Shown one piece after another: positions 26,455 to 35,254 of a stretch of DNA of 64,000 nucleotides. Numbering within the stretch: position 1 is the first letter of the stretch; every line of letters begins with the position of its first letter. Position numbers and translations under genes: made by a program. Under the pieces are notes generated by a model. It was not told the DNA's origin and made no database searches. It saw nothing but the letters and a program-made list of their open reading frames with translations. This stretch comes from Pseudomonadota bacterium. GTDB lineage: Bacteria; Pseudomonadota; Gammaproteobacteria; Burkholderiales; Thiobacillaceae. Location of the stretch: positions 1-64,000 of the forward strand of contig JAJZTS010000006.1 of assembly GCA_021848725.1 (NCBI GenBank), in the 5' to 3' direction.

Positions 26455-27401
26455 GCGCCAACTTGCAACTCAACGACGACGGCAGCCTGCGCCATCTGCT
26501 CAGCCTCGACGGCCTGCCGGCCCGTATCCTGACCCAGATCCTCGACACCGCCGCGGGTTTCCTCTCGGTCTCCGAACAGGAAGTGAAGAAGGTGCCGCTG
26601 TTGCGCGGCAAGGCCATCTTCAACCTGTTCTTCGAGCCATCCACCCGCACCCGCACCACCTTCGAGATCGCCGCCAAGCGGCTGTCGGCCGACGTGGTCA
26701 ATCTCAATATCGGCGCCTCGTCGCAGAGCAAGGGCGAGACCTTGCTCGACACCGTGGCCAACCTGTCGGCCATGCATGCCGACATGTTTATCGTGCGCCA
26801 CAGCTCGGCCGGCGCCGCCCACTTGATCGCCCGCAACGTGGCCGACCACATCCGGGTGATGAACGCCGGCGACGGCCGCCACGCCCACCCGACCCAGGGC
26901 CTGCTCGACATGTTCACCATCCGCCACTACAAGGGCGGCTTCCACAACCTGCGCATCGCCATCGTCGGCGACATCCTGCATTCGCGCGTCGCCCGCTCGC
27001 AGATCAACGCGCTGACCACGCTGGGCTGCCCGGAGCTGCGCGTGGTCGCGCCCAAGACCCTGCTGCCGCACGATGTCGAGGGCATGGGCGTGCATGTCTA
27101 TCACCGGCTGGAAGAGGGCATCAAGGACGTCGACGTGGTGATGATGCTGCGCCTGCAGAACGAGCGCATGCAGGGCGCACTGTTGCCCAGCCCACAGGAG
27201 TACTACAAATACTGGGGCCTGACGCCGGAGAAGTTGCGCCTGGCCAAACCCGATGCCATCGTCATGCATCCCGGCCCGATGAACCGCGGGGTCGAGATCG
27301 ATTCCGATGTGGCCGACGGCCGGCAGTCGGTGATCCTGCCGCAAGTGACTTTTGGCATCGCCGTGCGCATGGCGGTGATGAGCATCCTGGCGGGCAATTA
27401 A
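26451..27401 (+). CDS. pyrB: Aspartate carbamoyltransferase catalytic subunit PyrB
   Basis: A 316-residue enzyme joining carbamoyl phosphate and aspartate. The carbamoyl phosphate motif [12 protein letters not shown] is at ~61-72; [12 protein letters not shown] (~142) and the aspartate-side [11 protein letters not shown] (~227) are present, as is the closing [12 protein letters not shown]. Translation is coupled to pyrR. The following gene is the dihydroorotase-like subunit that in Pseudomonas forms a complex with PyrB. Confidence 0.96.
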   Translation: MSANLQLNDDGSLRHLLSLDGLPARILTQILDTAAGFLSVSEQEVKKVPLLRGKAIFNLFFEPSTRTRTTFEIAAKRLSADVVNLNIGASSQSKGETLLDTVANLSAMHADMFIVRHSSAGAAHLIARNVADHIRVMNAGDGRHAHPTQGLLDMFTIRHYKGGFHNLRIAIVGDILHSRVARSQINALTTLGCPELRVVAPKTLLPHDVEGMGVHVYHRLEEGIKDVDVVMMLRLQNERMQGALLPSPQEYYKYWGLTPEKLRLAKPDAIVMHPGPMNRGVEIDSDVADGRQSVILPQVTFGIAVRMAVMSILAGN

Positions 27402-27402
27402 T

Positions 27403-28689
27403 ATGAAGATACACATCAAGAATGGCCGCCTGATCGATCCGAAAAACGGCATCGATGCCCAGCAGGACATCTACATCGCCGCCGGCCACATCGTCGGCCT
27501 CGGCCAGGCACCGGCCGATTTCCATGCCAACCGGGTGATCGATGCCGCCGGCCTGGTGGTCTGCCCCGGCCTGGTCGACCTGTCCGCCCGGCTGCGCGAG
27601 CCGGGTTTCGAATACATGGCCACCTTGGAATCCGAGATGCGCGCCGCCGCCGCCGGCGGGGTAACCAGCCTGGCTTGCCCGCCGGATACCGACCCGCCGC
27701 TGGACGAGCCGGGCTTGGTCGAGATGCTGAAGTTCCGCGCCAAGAGCATGCCCGGGCCGCGGGTCTATCCGGTCGGTGCGCTGACCTGGAAGCTCAGGGG
27801 CGAGCGCATCACCGAGATGGCCGAGCTGCACGAGGCCGGGTGCCTGGCCTTCAGCCAGGCCGACACCCCCATCGTCGACACCCAGGTGCTGATGCGCGCG
27901 ATGGAGTACGCCGCCACCTTCGGTTTTCCGGTTTGGCTGCGGCCGCGCGATGGCCATCTGGTCAAGGACGGTGTTGCCCACGACGGTGCCGTCGCCGCCC
28001 GGCTTGGCCTGCCGCCGATTCCGGTCGTTTCCGAGACCATTGCCCTGGCGAGCATCATCTTGTTGGCGAAGACAACCGGCGCCCGGGTGCATGTCTGCCG
28101 CCTGTCGAGCGCGGAAGCCATCGACATGGTGCGCCGAGCCAAGGCCGAGGGTCTGCCGATCAGTTGCGATATCAATGTCCACCACTTGCATCTGACCGAA
28201 TTGGACGTGGCCGACTTCAACCCGAATTGCCACTTGTATCCGCCGTTCCGCAGCCAGCGCGACCGCGATGCGATTCGCGCCGCCGTGGCCGACGGCACGA
28301 TCGATGCGATCTGTTCCGATCATGCGCCGGTCGACGACGATGCCAAGGAGTTGCCGTTCCAAGAGGCCGAGCCGGGCGCGACCGGCGTCGAGTTGCTGCT
28401 GCCGCTGACCTTGCGTTGGGCCCAAGAACAGGGCCGGCCGCTCAGTCAGGCGGTCGATCTCATTACCCGGCGCCCGGCCGAGTTGCTCGGCATCGATACG
28501 GGCCAGCTTGGGCTCGGTGCGCCGGCCGACCTCTGCCTGTTCGATCCTGAAACCTGGTGGCAGGTCACGCGCAAGAGCCTGCATAGCCTGGGCAAGAACA
28601 GCCCCTTCCTGGGCATGGAGGTGCAGGGCCAGGTGCGTTACACCATCATTGACGGACATATCGACTTTGAGCGTCACCACAACCACTAA
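27403..28689 (+). CDS. pyrX: Dihydroorotase-like subunit PyrX (metal site lost)
   Basis: A 428-residue amidohydrolase-fold protein, annotated by many pipelines as dihydroorotase (PyrC). Active type I enzymes have an HxH zinc motif before LREPG; here it reads DLSARLREPG, so both His are replaced (S61, R63). A later His ligand in the HICH-type motif is Arg (HVCR, R233), and the SDHAP motif ends in Val not His. Only the Asp (D306) remains. This matches the noncatalytic PyrC'/PyrX that stabilises PyrB dodecamers. A true pyrC must be elsewhere. One base separates it from pyrB. Confidence 0.9.
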   Translation: MKIHIKNGRLIDPKNGIDAQQDIYIAAGHIVGLGQAPADFHANRVIDAAGLVVCPGLVDLSARLREPGFEYMATLESEMRAAAAGGVTSLACPPDTDPPLDEPGLVEMLKFRAKSMPGPRVYPVGALTWKLRGERITEMAELHEAGCLAFSQADTPIVDTQVLMRAMEYAATFGFPVWLRPRDGHLVKDGVAHDGAVAARLGLPPIPVVSETIALASIILLAKTTGARVHVCRLSSAEAIDMVRRAKAEGLPISCDINVHHLHLTELDVADFNPNCHLYPPFRSQRDRDAIRAAVADGTIDAICSDHAPVDDDAKELPFQEAEPGATGVELLLPLTLRWAQEQGRPLSQAVDLITRRPAELLGIDTGQLGLGAPADLCLFDPETWWQVTRKSLHSLGKNSPFLGMEVQGQVRYTIIDGHIDFERHHNH

Positions 28690-31219
28690 GCGGACGCGCA
28701 AGCCGAGCGCGCGCGGCAAGAAGACCAAGGTGCTACCGGTGGTCGTCAGCGACGGCCTGCGTGCGCCGCTGGCGGCCGAGCAGTTGTATGGCCGCTGCGA
28801 TCTGAAGCAATTGAAATTCAAGACTACGGCCGATCTGCCCGACTTGCCCGGCATCCTCGGTCAGGATCGTGCCATCGAGGCGGCCGGTTTCGGCCTGGCT
28901 ATCCGGCGCGAGGGCTACAACCTATTCGTCATGGGGCCGTCCGGCACCGGCAAGCGCAGCCTGGTCACCCGCTTGTTGGACAAGGCGGCGGCCGAGGGCC
29001 CGGTACCGGGCGATTGGGTCTACGTCCACAACTTCGAGCAGCCGCATAAGCCCAAGGCCATTGCCTTGCCGGTCGGTCGCGGCAAGGAACTCAAGGCCGA
29101 CATGCAGCGGCTGATCGAAGACCTGCTTACTGCGATCCCCGCCCTGTTCGAAAGCGAGGAATACCGTTCGCGCGTCGATCAGGTCGATAACGAATTCACC
29201 GAACGCGAGGCGGCGGCCCTGCGCGAGCTCGGCGCAGAGGCGGAAAAACAGGGCATCGCCCTGCTACGCACCCCCAGTGGTTTCGGTCTGGCACCGGAAA
29301 AGAACGGCGAGGTGCTGTCGCCCGACGATTTCGAGAAGCTGCCGGACAAGGAAAAGCAACGCATCGCCCGTGTGCTGGAAGACCTGCACGAGCGCCTGCA
29401 CAAGGTCATCCGCCAGGCGCCGCAGTGGCTGCGCGAAAAGAAGGAGCGCATCCGCGCGCTGACGCGTGAATTCTCGATGCTGGCAGTGACGCACCAGATC
29501 AGCGAACTGCAAGAGAAGTATCGCGACCTGGCCGAGGTCTGTGCCTATCTCGATGCCGTCGAGAAGGACCTGGTCGATAGTGCCGACGAAATACGCAAGT
29601 CGCAGGAGGGGCCGGTCCAGGTCATGGGCATTACCCTGACGGCGCAGCCGACCTTCCGCCGCTACCAAGTCAACCTGCTGATCGACAATAGCGCGACCGA
29701 AGGGGCGCCGGTGATCTGGCCCGATCACCCCAGTTACCCGAACCTGGTCGGTCGGATCGAACACATCGAACACCTCGGTGCCTTGGTCACCGATTTCAGC
29801 CTGATAAAGCCAGGCGCCTTGCTTCAGGCCAGCGGCGGTTATCTGGTGCTCGATGCGCACAAGCTGTTGACCCAGCCCTATGCCTACGAGGCCCTGAAGC
29901 GGGTTCTGCGCGCGCATAAGTTGCACATCGACAGCCTGGGCCAGATGCTCGGCTTGGCCCATACCGTGTCGCTGGAGCCGCAACCGATTCCGATCGATTT
30001 GAAAGTCGTGCTCCTGGGCGAGCGCCTGCTTTATTACTTGCTGTACGAATACGACCCGGAGTTCCGCGAGTTGTTCAAGGTCGTCGCCGATTTCGACGAT
30101 GAGATGCCGCGCAGCGACGAATCGGTGCAGCACTACTGCCGGCTGGTTGCTACCTTGGGCCGCAAGGATAGCCTGCTGCCTTTCGATCGGTCGGCCTGCG
30201 CCCGCCTGGTCGAGCAGGCGGCGCGCGAGGCCGACGACGCCGAACGCCTATCCAGCAACATCCAGAACCTAGCTGACTTGATGCGCGAGGCCGATCACTT
30301 GGCACGGGCCGAGTTGCACGACAGCGTCAGCGCCGAGCTGGTCCAGGCCGCGCTCGATGCGCGCGAGCGGCGTACCGGCCGGCTCCGTCAGCGTCTACAA
30401 GAACACATTCTGCGCGAAACCATCAATGTGCAGACCAGTGGCGATTGGGTCGGCCAAATCAACGGCCTGTCGGTCATCATGCTGGGCGACAGCCGCTTTG
30501 CCCACCCGACCCGGATCACCGCGACGGTGCGGCTGGGCGAGGGCGAGGTGATCGACATCGAACGCGAGGTCAATCTCGGCGGTTCGCTGCACTCCAAGGG
30601 CGTGCTGACCTTGAGCGCTTTTCTCGCCGCGCGTTATGCCAATGCCTTGCCGCTGTCGCTGTCGGCGAGCCTGGCCTTCGAGCAGACTTATGGCATGGTC
30701 GAGGGCGATTCCGCCTCCATGGCCGAGCTGTGCGCGCTGTTGTCCGCGCTGGGCGATGTGCCGATCAAGCAATCGGTCGCCATGACCGGCTCGGTCGATC
30801 AATATGGCCATATGCAGGCGATCGGCGCGGTGAATGAGAAGATCGAGGGCTTCTTCGACATCTGCCAGGCGCGTGGGCTCGATGGTAGTCACGGTGTGGT
30901 CATTCCGCAGGCCAATGTCAAACACCTGATGCTGCGCAACGATGTGGTCGATGCCTGCGGCAAGGGACAGTTCCATATCTGGCCGGTGAATAACGTCGAC
31001 GAGGCGATGGAGCTCTTGACCGGGCTGCCCGCCGGCCTGCCCGATGCCGAAGGCGTGGTGCCGGAGGGGTCGGTCAATTATCTGGTGGCCTCGCGGCTGA
31101 TTCAGTTTTCGACGTTGCGCCAGGTCTATGCCGGCAAGGTCGCGCCGGCCAGAAAAACCAGCAGTCGGGCCAAACCGAAGAAGCGCACGGCGGCCCCCGC
31201 CAAGAAACGTGGCGCTTAG
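28667..31219 (+). CDS. LonB-like ATP-dependent protease (AAA_32/Lon C-terminal)
   Basis: About 850 residues starting at TTG (no ATG fits before the conserved part; a GTG at 28730 is an alternative). An N-terminal basic tail (TKRTRKPSARGKK) leads to the AAA module with Walker A-like GPSGTGKRS, a long helical insert (~150-300), the VLLGERLLYYLL region, and a Lon protease domain: catalytic Ser near residue ~683 in VEGDSASMAEL and Lys near ~724 in GAVNEKIEGFFD. A Lys/Arg-rich tail follows. The YcbZ/LonB family degrades damaged proteins; substrate unknown. It overlaps pyrX by 23 bases. Confidence 0.85.
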   Translation: MSVTTTTKRTRKPSARGKKTKVLPVVVSDGLRAPLAAEQLYGRCDLKQLKFKTTADLPDLPGILGQDRAIEAAGFGLAIRREGYNLFVMGPSGTGKRSLVTRLLDKAAAEGPVPGDWVYVHNFEQPHKPKAIALPVGRGKELKADMQRLIEDLLTAIPALFESEEYRSRVDQVDNEFTEREAAALRELGAEAEKQGIALLRTPSGFGLAPEKNGEVLSPDDFEKLPDKEKQRIARVLEDLHERLHKVIRQAPQWLREKKERIRALTREFSMLAVTHQISELQEKYRDLAEVCAYLDAVEKDLVDSADEIRKSQEGPVQVMGITLTAQPTFRRYQVNLLIDNSATEGAPVIWPDHPSYPNLVGRIEHIEHLGALVTDFSLIKPGALLQASGGYLVLDAHKLLTQPYAYEALKRVLRAHKLHIDSLGQMLGLAHTVSLEPQPIPIDLKVVLLGERLLYYLLYEYDPEFRELFKVVADFDDEMPRSDESVQHYCRLVATLGRKDSLLPFDRSACARLVEQAAREADDAERLSSNIQNLADLMREADHLARAELHDSVSAELVQAALDARERRTGRLRQRLQEHILRETINVQTSGDWVGQINGLSVIMLGDSRFAHPTRITATVRLGEGEVIDIEREVNLGGSLHSKGVLTLSAFLAARYANALPLSLSASLAFEQTYGMVEGDSASMAELCALLSALGDVPIKQSVAMTGSVDQYGHMQAIGAVNEKIEGFFDICQARGLDGSHGVVIPQANVKHLMLRNDVVDACGKGQFHIWPVNNVDEAMELLTGLPAGLPDAEGVVPEGSVNYLVASRLIQFSTLRQVYAGKVAPARKTSSRAKPKKRTAAPAKKRGA

Positions 31220-31958
31220 TTCCGATATTCGTCGCGTGTTGGTGGCCCTATCCGGCATCGAGGGCGAATGGGCCCATCTCGATGCCGCGATCGATCTGGC
31301 CGAGCGCTTGCAGGCGGAGCTGACCGCGCTGTTCGTCGAAGATGCCGATTTGCTGCGAGCCAGCATGCTGCCTGGTGTGCGCGAGATCGGTCGGGCGAGC
31401 GCGCAATCGCGCCAACTCGAACTTGCGCCGCTGGAGCGCCGCTTGAAAATAGCCGCCGCAGCGGCCGAGACGCGCCTACGTCAGAGCGCGGAACCGCGTG
31501 CTTTGCGCTATTCGTTCCAGGTCATGCGCGGCCGGCCGGTCTCACAATTGCTCGGCCAGGCCGGGCGCCTGGATGCCGTGCTGCTGGCGCCGCCGGCCTG
31601 GGAGCGGCGGCGCCTGGCAGGCAATCGGCCGATTGCAGTTATTTATGATGCGGGTGCCGAGGCGGAACGCGCCCTGGCCATGGCGGCCGGCTTGGCTCGC
31701 GGCACGGGTTCGCCACTGCATGTATTGATCCCCGCTGCTGACGACGCGAGCTATCGACAGCAATTGGCCCAGGCGCGGCAACACGCCGCGGACCTGGGCT
31801 TGAGCGGCGAACGCATCACATCGGCTGCGGCCTTGCCGAACCAGATCAATCGTCTCGGGGCCAGTCTGCTGGTCTTGCATGCGGCCAGCGGTTTCGACGC
31901 GACGACCTTGGATCGCCTGCGCAAGTGCCTCAGCTGCGACCTCCTGGCCCTGCGATAA
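31209..31958 (+). CDS. Universal stress-like protein
   Basis: A 249-residue protein beginning at GTG and overlapping the lonB stop by 11 bases. It opens DIRRVLVALSGIEGEWAHLDAAIDLAERLQAELTALFVED, the typical UspA first strand and helix. A second Usp-like half follows after ~130 (PIAVIYDAGAEAERALAMAAGLARGTGSPLHVLI). The usual ATP-binding G-2x-G-9x-G(S/T) motif is not clear. Probably a tandem Usp fold. Coupling to lonB suggests a stress role. Confidence 0.7.
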   Translation: MALSSDIRRVLVALSGIEGEWAHLDAAIDLAERLQAELTALFVEDADLLRASMLPGVREIGRASAQSRQLELAPLERRLKIAAAAAETRLRQSAEPRALRYSFQVMRGRPVSQLLGQAGRLDAVLLAPPAWERRRLAGNRPIAVIYDAGAEAERALAMAAGLARGTGSPLHVLIPAADDASYRQQLAQARQHAADLGLSGERITSAAALPNQINRLGASLLVLHAASGFDATTLDRLRKCLSCDLLALR

Positions 31959-32035
31959 AAAATATACGCTTGCCAAGCGCGCTCGATAGTGCTGTTATAA
32001 AAACCGAAGTGCAATTAGCAGCAGGGAGTAGCCGC

Positions 32036-32317
32036 ATGCCACAGAAGATTCCCGAGACTCAGCCCGATTACGATAAGACCCGGATCATCGAACGGCCGGA
32101 TGGTTTTTATTGGCTCGACAAAGAATCGAGCGCGCAATACGGGCCTTTCGCCACCTTGTGGGAGGCCGTGCAGGACATGGAATACAGTGCCGAGCCCGAA
32201 GTGGAGGCCGAGGAAGACCTGCACGAAGTGGAAGAAGAGCTTGGCATATCCGACTGGGTCGATCCCGATACCGGCGAACTCGCCGAAGAGACCTTTACCC
32301 ATCTCGAAGACCACTGA
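32036..32317 (+). CDS. Small acidic protein of unknown function
   Basis: A 93-residue acidic protein with an AGGGAG site 7 bases before its ATG. The first half has aromatic DGFYWLDKESSAQYGPF and LWEAVQDMEYS, the second is Glu-rich (EVEAEEDLHEVEEELGI) and ends DWVDPDTGELAEETFTHLEDH. No known domain seen. A possible TTGCCA/TTATAA promoter pair lies in the 78 bases upstream, and a strong terminator follows, so it may be a single-gene unit. Confidence 0.7.
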   Translation: MPQKIPETQPDYDKTRIIERPDGFYWLDKESSAQYGPFATLWEAVQDMEYSAEPEVEAEEDLHEVEEELGISDWVDPDTGELAEETFTHLEDH

Positions 32318-32360
32318 CTGCGCCTATCCAGTGGCTGACGCGCCTCACTCGGGCGCAATT

Positions 32361-32389
32361 GAAAAGGCCGCGCACCGCGCGGCCTTTTC
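32361..32389. terminator. Bidirectional terminator between the small acidic gene and hpf
   Basis: Perfect 13-base stem GAAAAGGCCGCGC and its complement with an ACC loop; T-rich tail on both strands because the stem begins and ends with A/T runs. Confidence 0.85.
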
Positions 32390-32403
32390 TATCGGGCTGA
32401 CGC

Positions 32404-32760
32404 CTATTCTTCGGCAGCGACAGCGCGCGGGCTCTCGTGCGTCTTCACATCGCCGCGCTGCTTGTGGGCGAAGTCTTCCAACTGCCGCTTGGCCGCATCG
32501 AAGGCATCGCGCAGGGCGACATAGACATCCTCGTTCTGGTGATGATTCACCACGATCTCGCTCCCCGGCACGGTGATGTCGATGTCCACCTTGAACTCGT
32601 TGCCCTGGTGTTTGTGTTTGCCGGCGATTTCGACCGTGACGCGGCAGGCGATGATGTGCTGATTGAAGCGATCGAGCTTCTCGGCCTTCTCGCGGATGGC
32701 GGCCTCCAGTGCTTCGGATTGCGGGATATCGCGCAGGGTGATCTGCAGAGGCAGTTTCAT
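32404..32760 (-). CDS. hpf: Ribosome hibernation promoting factor HPF
   Basis: A 118-residue protein of the short HPF/YfiA family: QITLRDIPQSEALEAAIREKAEKLDRF, then the VTVEIAGKHKHQGNEFKVDIDITVPG strand pair and EDVYVALRDAFDAAKRQLEDFAHKQRG. It binds the 30S decoding site and stores ribosomes in a resting state. Starts behind AAGGAG, 24 bases after the CBS gene on the same strand, so the two are probably cotranscribed. Confidence 0.93.
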   Translation of the reverse strand: MKLPLQITLRDIPQSEALEAAIREKAEKLDRFNQHIIACRVTVEIAGKHKHQGNEFKVDIDITVPGSEIVVNHHQNEDVYVALRDAFDAAKRQLEDFAHKQRGDVKTHESPRAVAAEE

Positions 32761-32784
32761 AGCAGCTCCTTCTTTGTGCTGGGG

Positions 32785-33234
32785 TTACTTGCGGGTCGCC
32801 GCTTCGCGCTGGCGTCCGCGGGAAATCAGGCTGGCCATCTCACTCAATTCTTCGGCGAGTAGTTCGAGCAGATCGTCCAAGGTGACGATACCGACGAGCC
32901 AGCCTCCATTATCCACGACTGGCACCCGGCGTACACCCCGGCTGCGCATATAGCGGACGGTTTCGAAGATGCCCTCGCTCTCGCGCACGGTGGCGAGCTC
33001 ACCGGCGGTGATGTCGCCCACGGTCAGGCTGTCCGGGCCGACCCCGGCCGCCACCACCTCGATGGCGATATCGCGGTCGGTCACGATGCCGACCGGCCGG
33101 CGCCGGCCTTCGGCCTGCTCGACCACGACCAGGGTGCCGACATGGTGTTGCCGCATCAGGCGGGCGGCCTCGGGCACAGGCAGGCCGGATTCGGCAATGA
33201 CGACTTCGCGGTTGCAGATCTCGCCGATGGCCAT
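32785..33234 (-). CDS. CBS-domain protein
   Basis: A 149-residue protein of two CBS domains: residues ~9-60 (VIAESGLPVPEAARLMRQHHVGTLVVVE..RPVGIVTDRDI) and ~75-130 (LATVRESEGIFETVRYMRSRGVRRVPVVDNGGWLVGIVTLDDL). Such pairs bind adenosyl ligands as sensors. Followed by hpf, which suggests a link to energy state or growth arrest, but this is inference. The start with an AGGA site was chosen over an upstream in-frame ATG. Confidence 0.85.
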   Translation of the reverse strand: MAIGEICNREVVIAESGLPVPEAARLMRQHHVGTLVVVEQAEGRRRPVGIVTDRDIAIEVVAAGVGPDSLTVGDITAGELATVRESEGIFETVRYMRSRGVRRVPVVDNGGWLVGIVTLDDLLELLAEELSEMASLISRGRQREAATRK

Positions 33235-33304
33235 GGTGTTCGTCCTGTGGGGATGTTGTATTGAGCGGGCTAACAATTTCATTAAAGCCCTTGGCCGGGA
33301 TAAA

Positions 33305-33559
33305 TCAACCGGGCCGTTGCCAGATCAAGGCGCCATCCTTCCAGACCGCGCGCACCCGATGGAAGGGCACGCTGTGGCTGACGCCGTCCGCATCCAGGGC
33401 CTGGAAGCCGAAGTGGTCGGCCGGGTCGAGCCGGACGTCGCGCAGGGGCACCTCGATCACCTTGTCCGCCACCCGGTCGAAATAGCCGATGACGAACTCG
33501 CCCTGGCCGAAGGCCGGATCCCATTGAATCCGATGCAGCAATTCATGAATGGGGGTCAT
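33305..33559 (-). CDS. DUF504-domain protein
   Basis: An 84-residue protein matching the DUF504 pattern: PIHELLHRIQWDPAFGQGEFVIGYFDRV, then VPLRDVRLDPADHFGFQALD and HRVRAVWKDGALIWQRPG. Function unknown, though it often accompanies RNA-related genes. Its start overlaps the end of the decayed homospermidine synthase frame (ATGA). Confidence 0.8.
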   Translation of the reverse strand: MTPIHELLHRIQWDPAFGQGEFVIGYFDRVADKVIEVPLRDVRLDPADHFGFQALDADGVSHSVPFHRVRAVWKDGALIWQRPG

Positions 33560-34235
33560 GTCACCCGGAAGTTCTTGAATTGCCAGGGATCGTCCAAGTC
33601 CAGATCCTCCGGGAAGGGCCGGTTGCGGCCGAGCAAGGGGGCCAGTCGCTGTACACCCCGACCATCTTGCCCAGATAGGGCCGGCACATGGCCAGGATGG
33701 CGCGGAAACCCAGTTCGTCCGGTTCGCGGCTGCCCTGGTCCGGGTGGCGGATCGCCCAGGCCATGGCGGCGACGATGCTGATGGTCACCTGCAGGCTGGT
33801 CGCATTGTTGTAGGGCACCAGCCGCCGGGCCTCCTCGATCGAGAGTTGCGAGCCGTGCCAATAGGCTCCCCTGCCGTGGCCCATGAGCAGCACGCCCAGG
33901 CAGGTATCGAGATAGAGCATGCCGTGCTACTGGCAATATTCGATCAGGGCGAGCGACGAGACATCGAAGGAGACGTTGAGCAGGAAATCGCCGGGCCGGA
34001 GCAGGCCATCCAGGGTGGCGGCGTAATTGGCCGGCGTCAGCGCCAGAGACTTGATCTGGACGCCTAGGGCATGGGCCTCGCCGCTCGGGTCATTGCGCGG
34101 CTCGATGATGGTGATGCGCTCGGGTGTCACCCCCAGGTGGCGCAGCAGCAAGGGCAGCACCCTCTGGCCGATGGAACCGAAACCGACCATCACGATGCGG
34201 CCGGGAAAGGCGGCGTAAGTGGCATCGACACCCAT
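33556..34235 (-). pseudogene. Homospermidine synthase pseudogene
   Basis: Clear remains of homospermidine synthase (NAD-dependent, from putrescine). Residues 1-102 keep the Rossmann start (GRIVMVGFGSIGQRVLPLLLRHLG) and FLLNVSFDVSSLALIEYC. A TAG stop at 33927-33929 interrupts this frame, which then continues in register (MLYLDTC). Next, LDTC is joined straight to the C-terminal LGVLLMGHGRGAYW and LSIEEARRLVPYNNATSLQVT region, losing roughly 250 internal residues. Near 33637-33643 a one-base loss in a C run (minus strand) shifts the end; the right end (FPEDLDLDDPWQFKNF) is in another frame. Three lesions make it nonfunctional. Confidence 0.88.
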
Positions 34236-34283
34236 GTCGCGATCCCCTGTTGTCGATCTGCCCCGTGCTGGCTTCGCGTCGAA

Positions 34284-35045
34284 TCAGCGCAGCAGACGCC
34301 GACGGGTGAAGACGAATGCCGCCCAGAAACCGGCCACGCCGTAGGCGGCGAGAATGAAGGCGTGCCACAGCATATCGTGCGGCAGATGGCCCAACACCAG
34401 TGGCCGGGCCAGGGCGATGGCATGGGTCAGCGGCAGCCAATCGGCTGCGACCTTGAGCCAGTCGGGTAGTTCCGACGGCGGATAGAACACGCCGCCCAAC
34501 AGCACCATGGGCGTGATCGCCAGGGTGAAGTAATAGAGGAAGAAATCGTAGTTGGGCGAGATGGCGTTGATCGCCAGGCCCAGCCCGGCGAAGCACAAGC
34601 CGGTGAGCACGATCACCGGCAGCAGGCCCAGGCTCATGAAGAAGTCGGCCTGCAGGCCCAGGCCCCAGATCACGATCAGGATGGCGATGCCCGACAGCAG
34701 GCTCTTCGACGCGGCCCAAATCCATTCGCCGAGCAGCACGTCGTGGAGGCCGAGCGGGGTGTTGAGGATGGCCGCCCAGGTCTTCTGCACATGCATGCGC
34801 GAGAAGGCCGAATACAGGGTCTCGAAGGTCGCGCTGTTCATCACGCTGTAGCAGACGGTGCCGGCGGCGAGGAAGTTGAGATAGGGCACGCCGCCGATGT
34901 CCGGCAGCAGCCGGCCCAGGCCGTAGCCCAGGCCCAACATATAGAGCATGGGGTCGGCCAGATTACCGAGCAGGGAGGGGATGGCCAGTTTCTTCCAGAC
35001 CAGGAAGTTGCGTTGCCAGACGGGGAGGAAGCGCAGGTTCAGCAC
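34284..35045 (-). CDS. ABC-2 type transporter permease (NodJ-like)
   Basis: A 253-residue membrane protein with six hydrophobic segments. The early WKKLAIPSLLGNLADPMLYMLGLGYGLG, mid FLAAGTVCYSVMNSATFETLYSAFSRM and late TPMVLLGGVFYPPSELPDWLKVAADWLPLTH motifs are those of NodJ-type ABC-2 permeases. It lies downstream of its ATPase, separated by a 209-base repeat region. Substrate unknown. Confidence 0.88.
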   Translation of the reverse strand: MLNLRFLPVWQRNFLVWKKLAIPSLLGNLADPMLYMLGLGYGLGRLLPDIGGVPYLNFLAAGTVCYSVMNSATFETLYSAFSRMHVQKTWAAILNTPLGLHDVLLGEWIWAASKSLLSGIAILIVIWGLGLQADFFMSLGLLPVIVLTGLCFAGLGLAINAISPNYDFFLYYFTLAITPMVLLGGVFYPPSELPDWLKVAADWLPLTHAIALARPLVLGHLPHDMLWHAFILAAYGVAGFWAAFVFTRRRLLR

Positions 35046-35084
35046 TTTAAAGACCTAAATCGTGAAGGCGTATCGAGGTGGCAT

Positions 35085-35193
35085 CCCCTCTCCCTTCGGG
35101 AGAGGGGTGGGGGTGAGGGGGCACGCCCGATAGGGCGCCCTTCGGCGCCCACACCCTCACTTGGCTTCGCCACCCTCTCCCAGGGGGAGAGGG
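35085..35193. repeat. Complex palindromic repeat (nested hairpins)
   Basis: Two CCCTCTCCC/GGGAGAGGG hairpins, a perfect 10-base stem at 35085-35107 and a 9-base stem at 35173-35193, flank an inner GGTGAGGG...CCCTCAC inverted repeat and a CGCCC-rich core. The layout is that of dispersed intergenic palindromic elements; a shorter relative is at 46296-46333. It lies between the ABC ATPase and permease genes. Confidence 0.75.
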
Positions 35194-35254
35194 TTAAGAA
35201 ATTGGGTCTCGGATTCATGCTTATGGTGTCCTTTATGTCTCTGCACTTCACACA

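Noticed and set aside
28667-28732. An ATG start for the LonB-like gene
   Set aside because: No ATG exists in frame between the last pyrX-overlapping stretch and the conserved part, so TTG (or the GTG at 28730) is used.
27262-28854. A 530-residue minus-strand open frame over pyrX
   Set aside because: Shadow of pyrX; no start signal or domain, and the plus-strand gene is certain.
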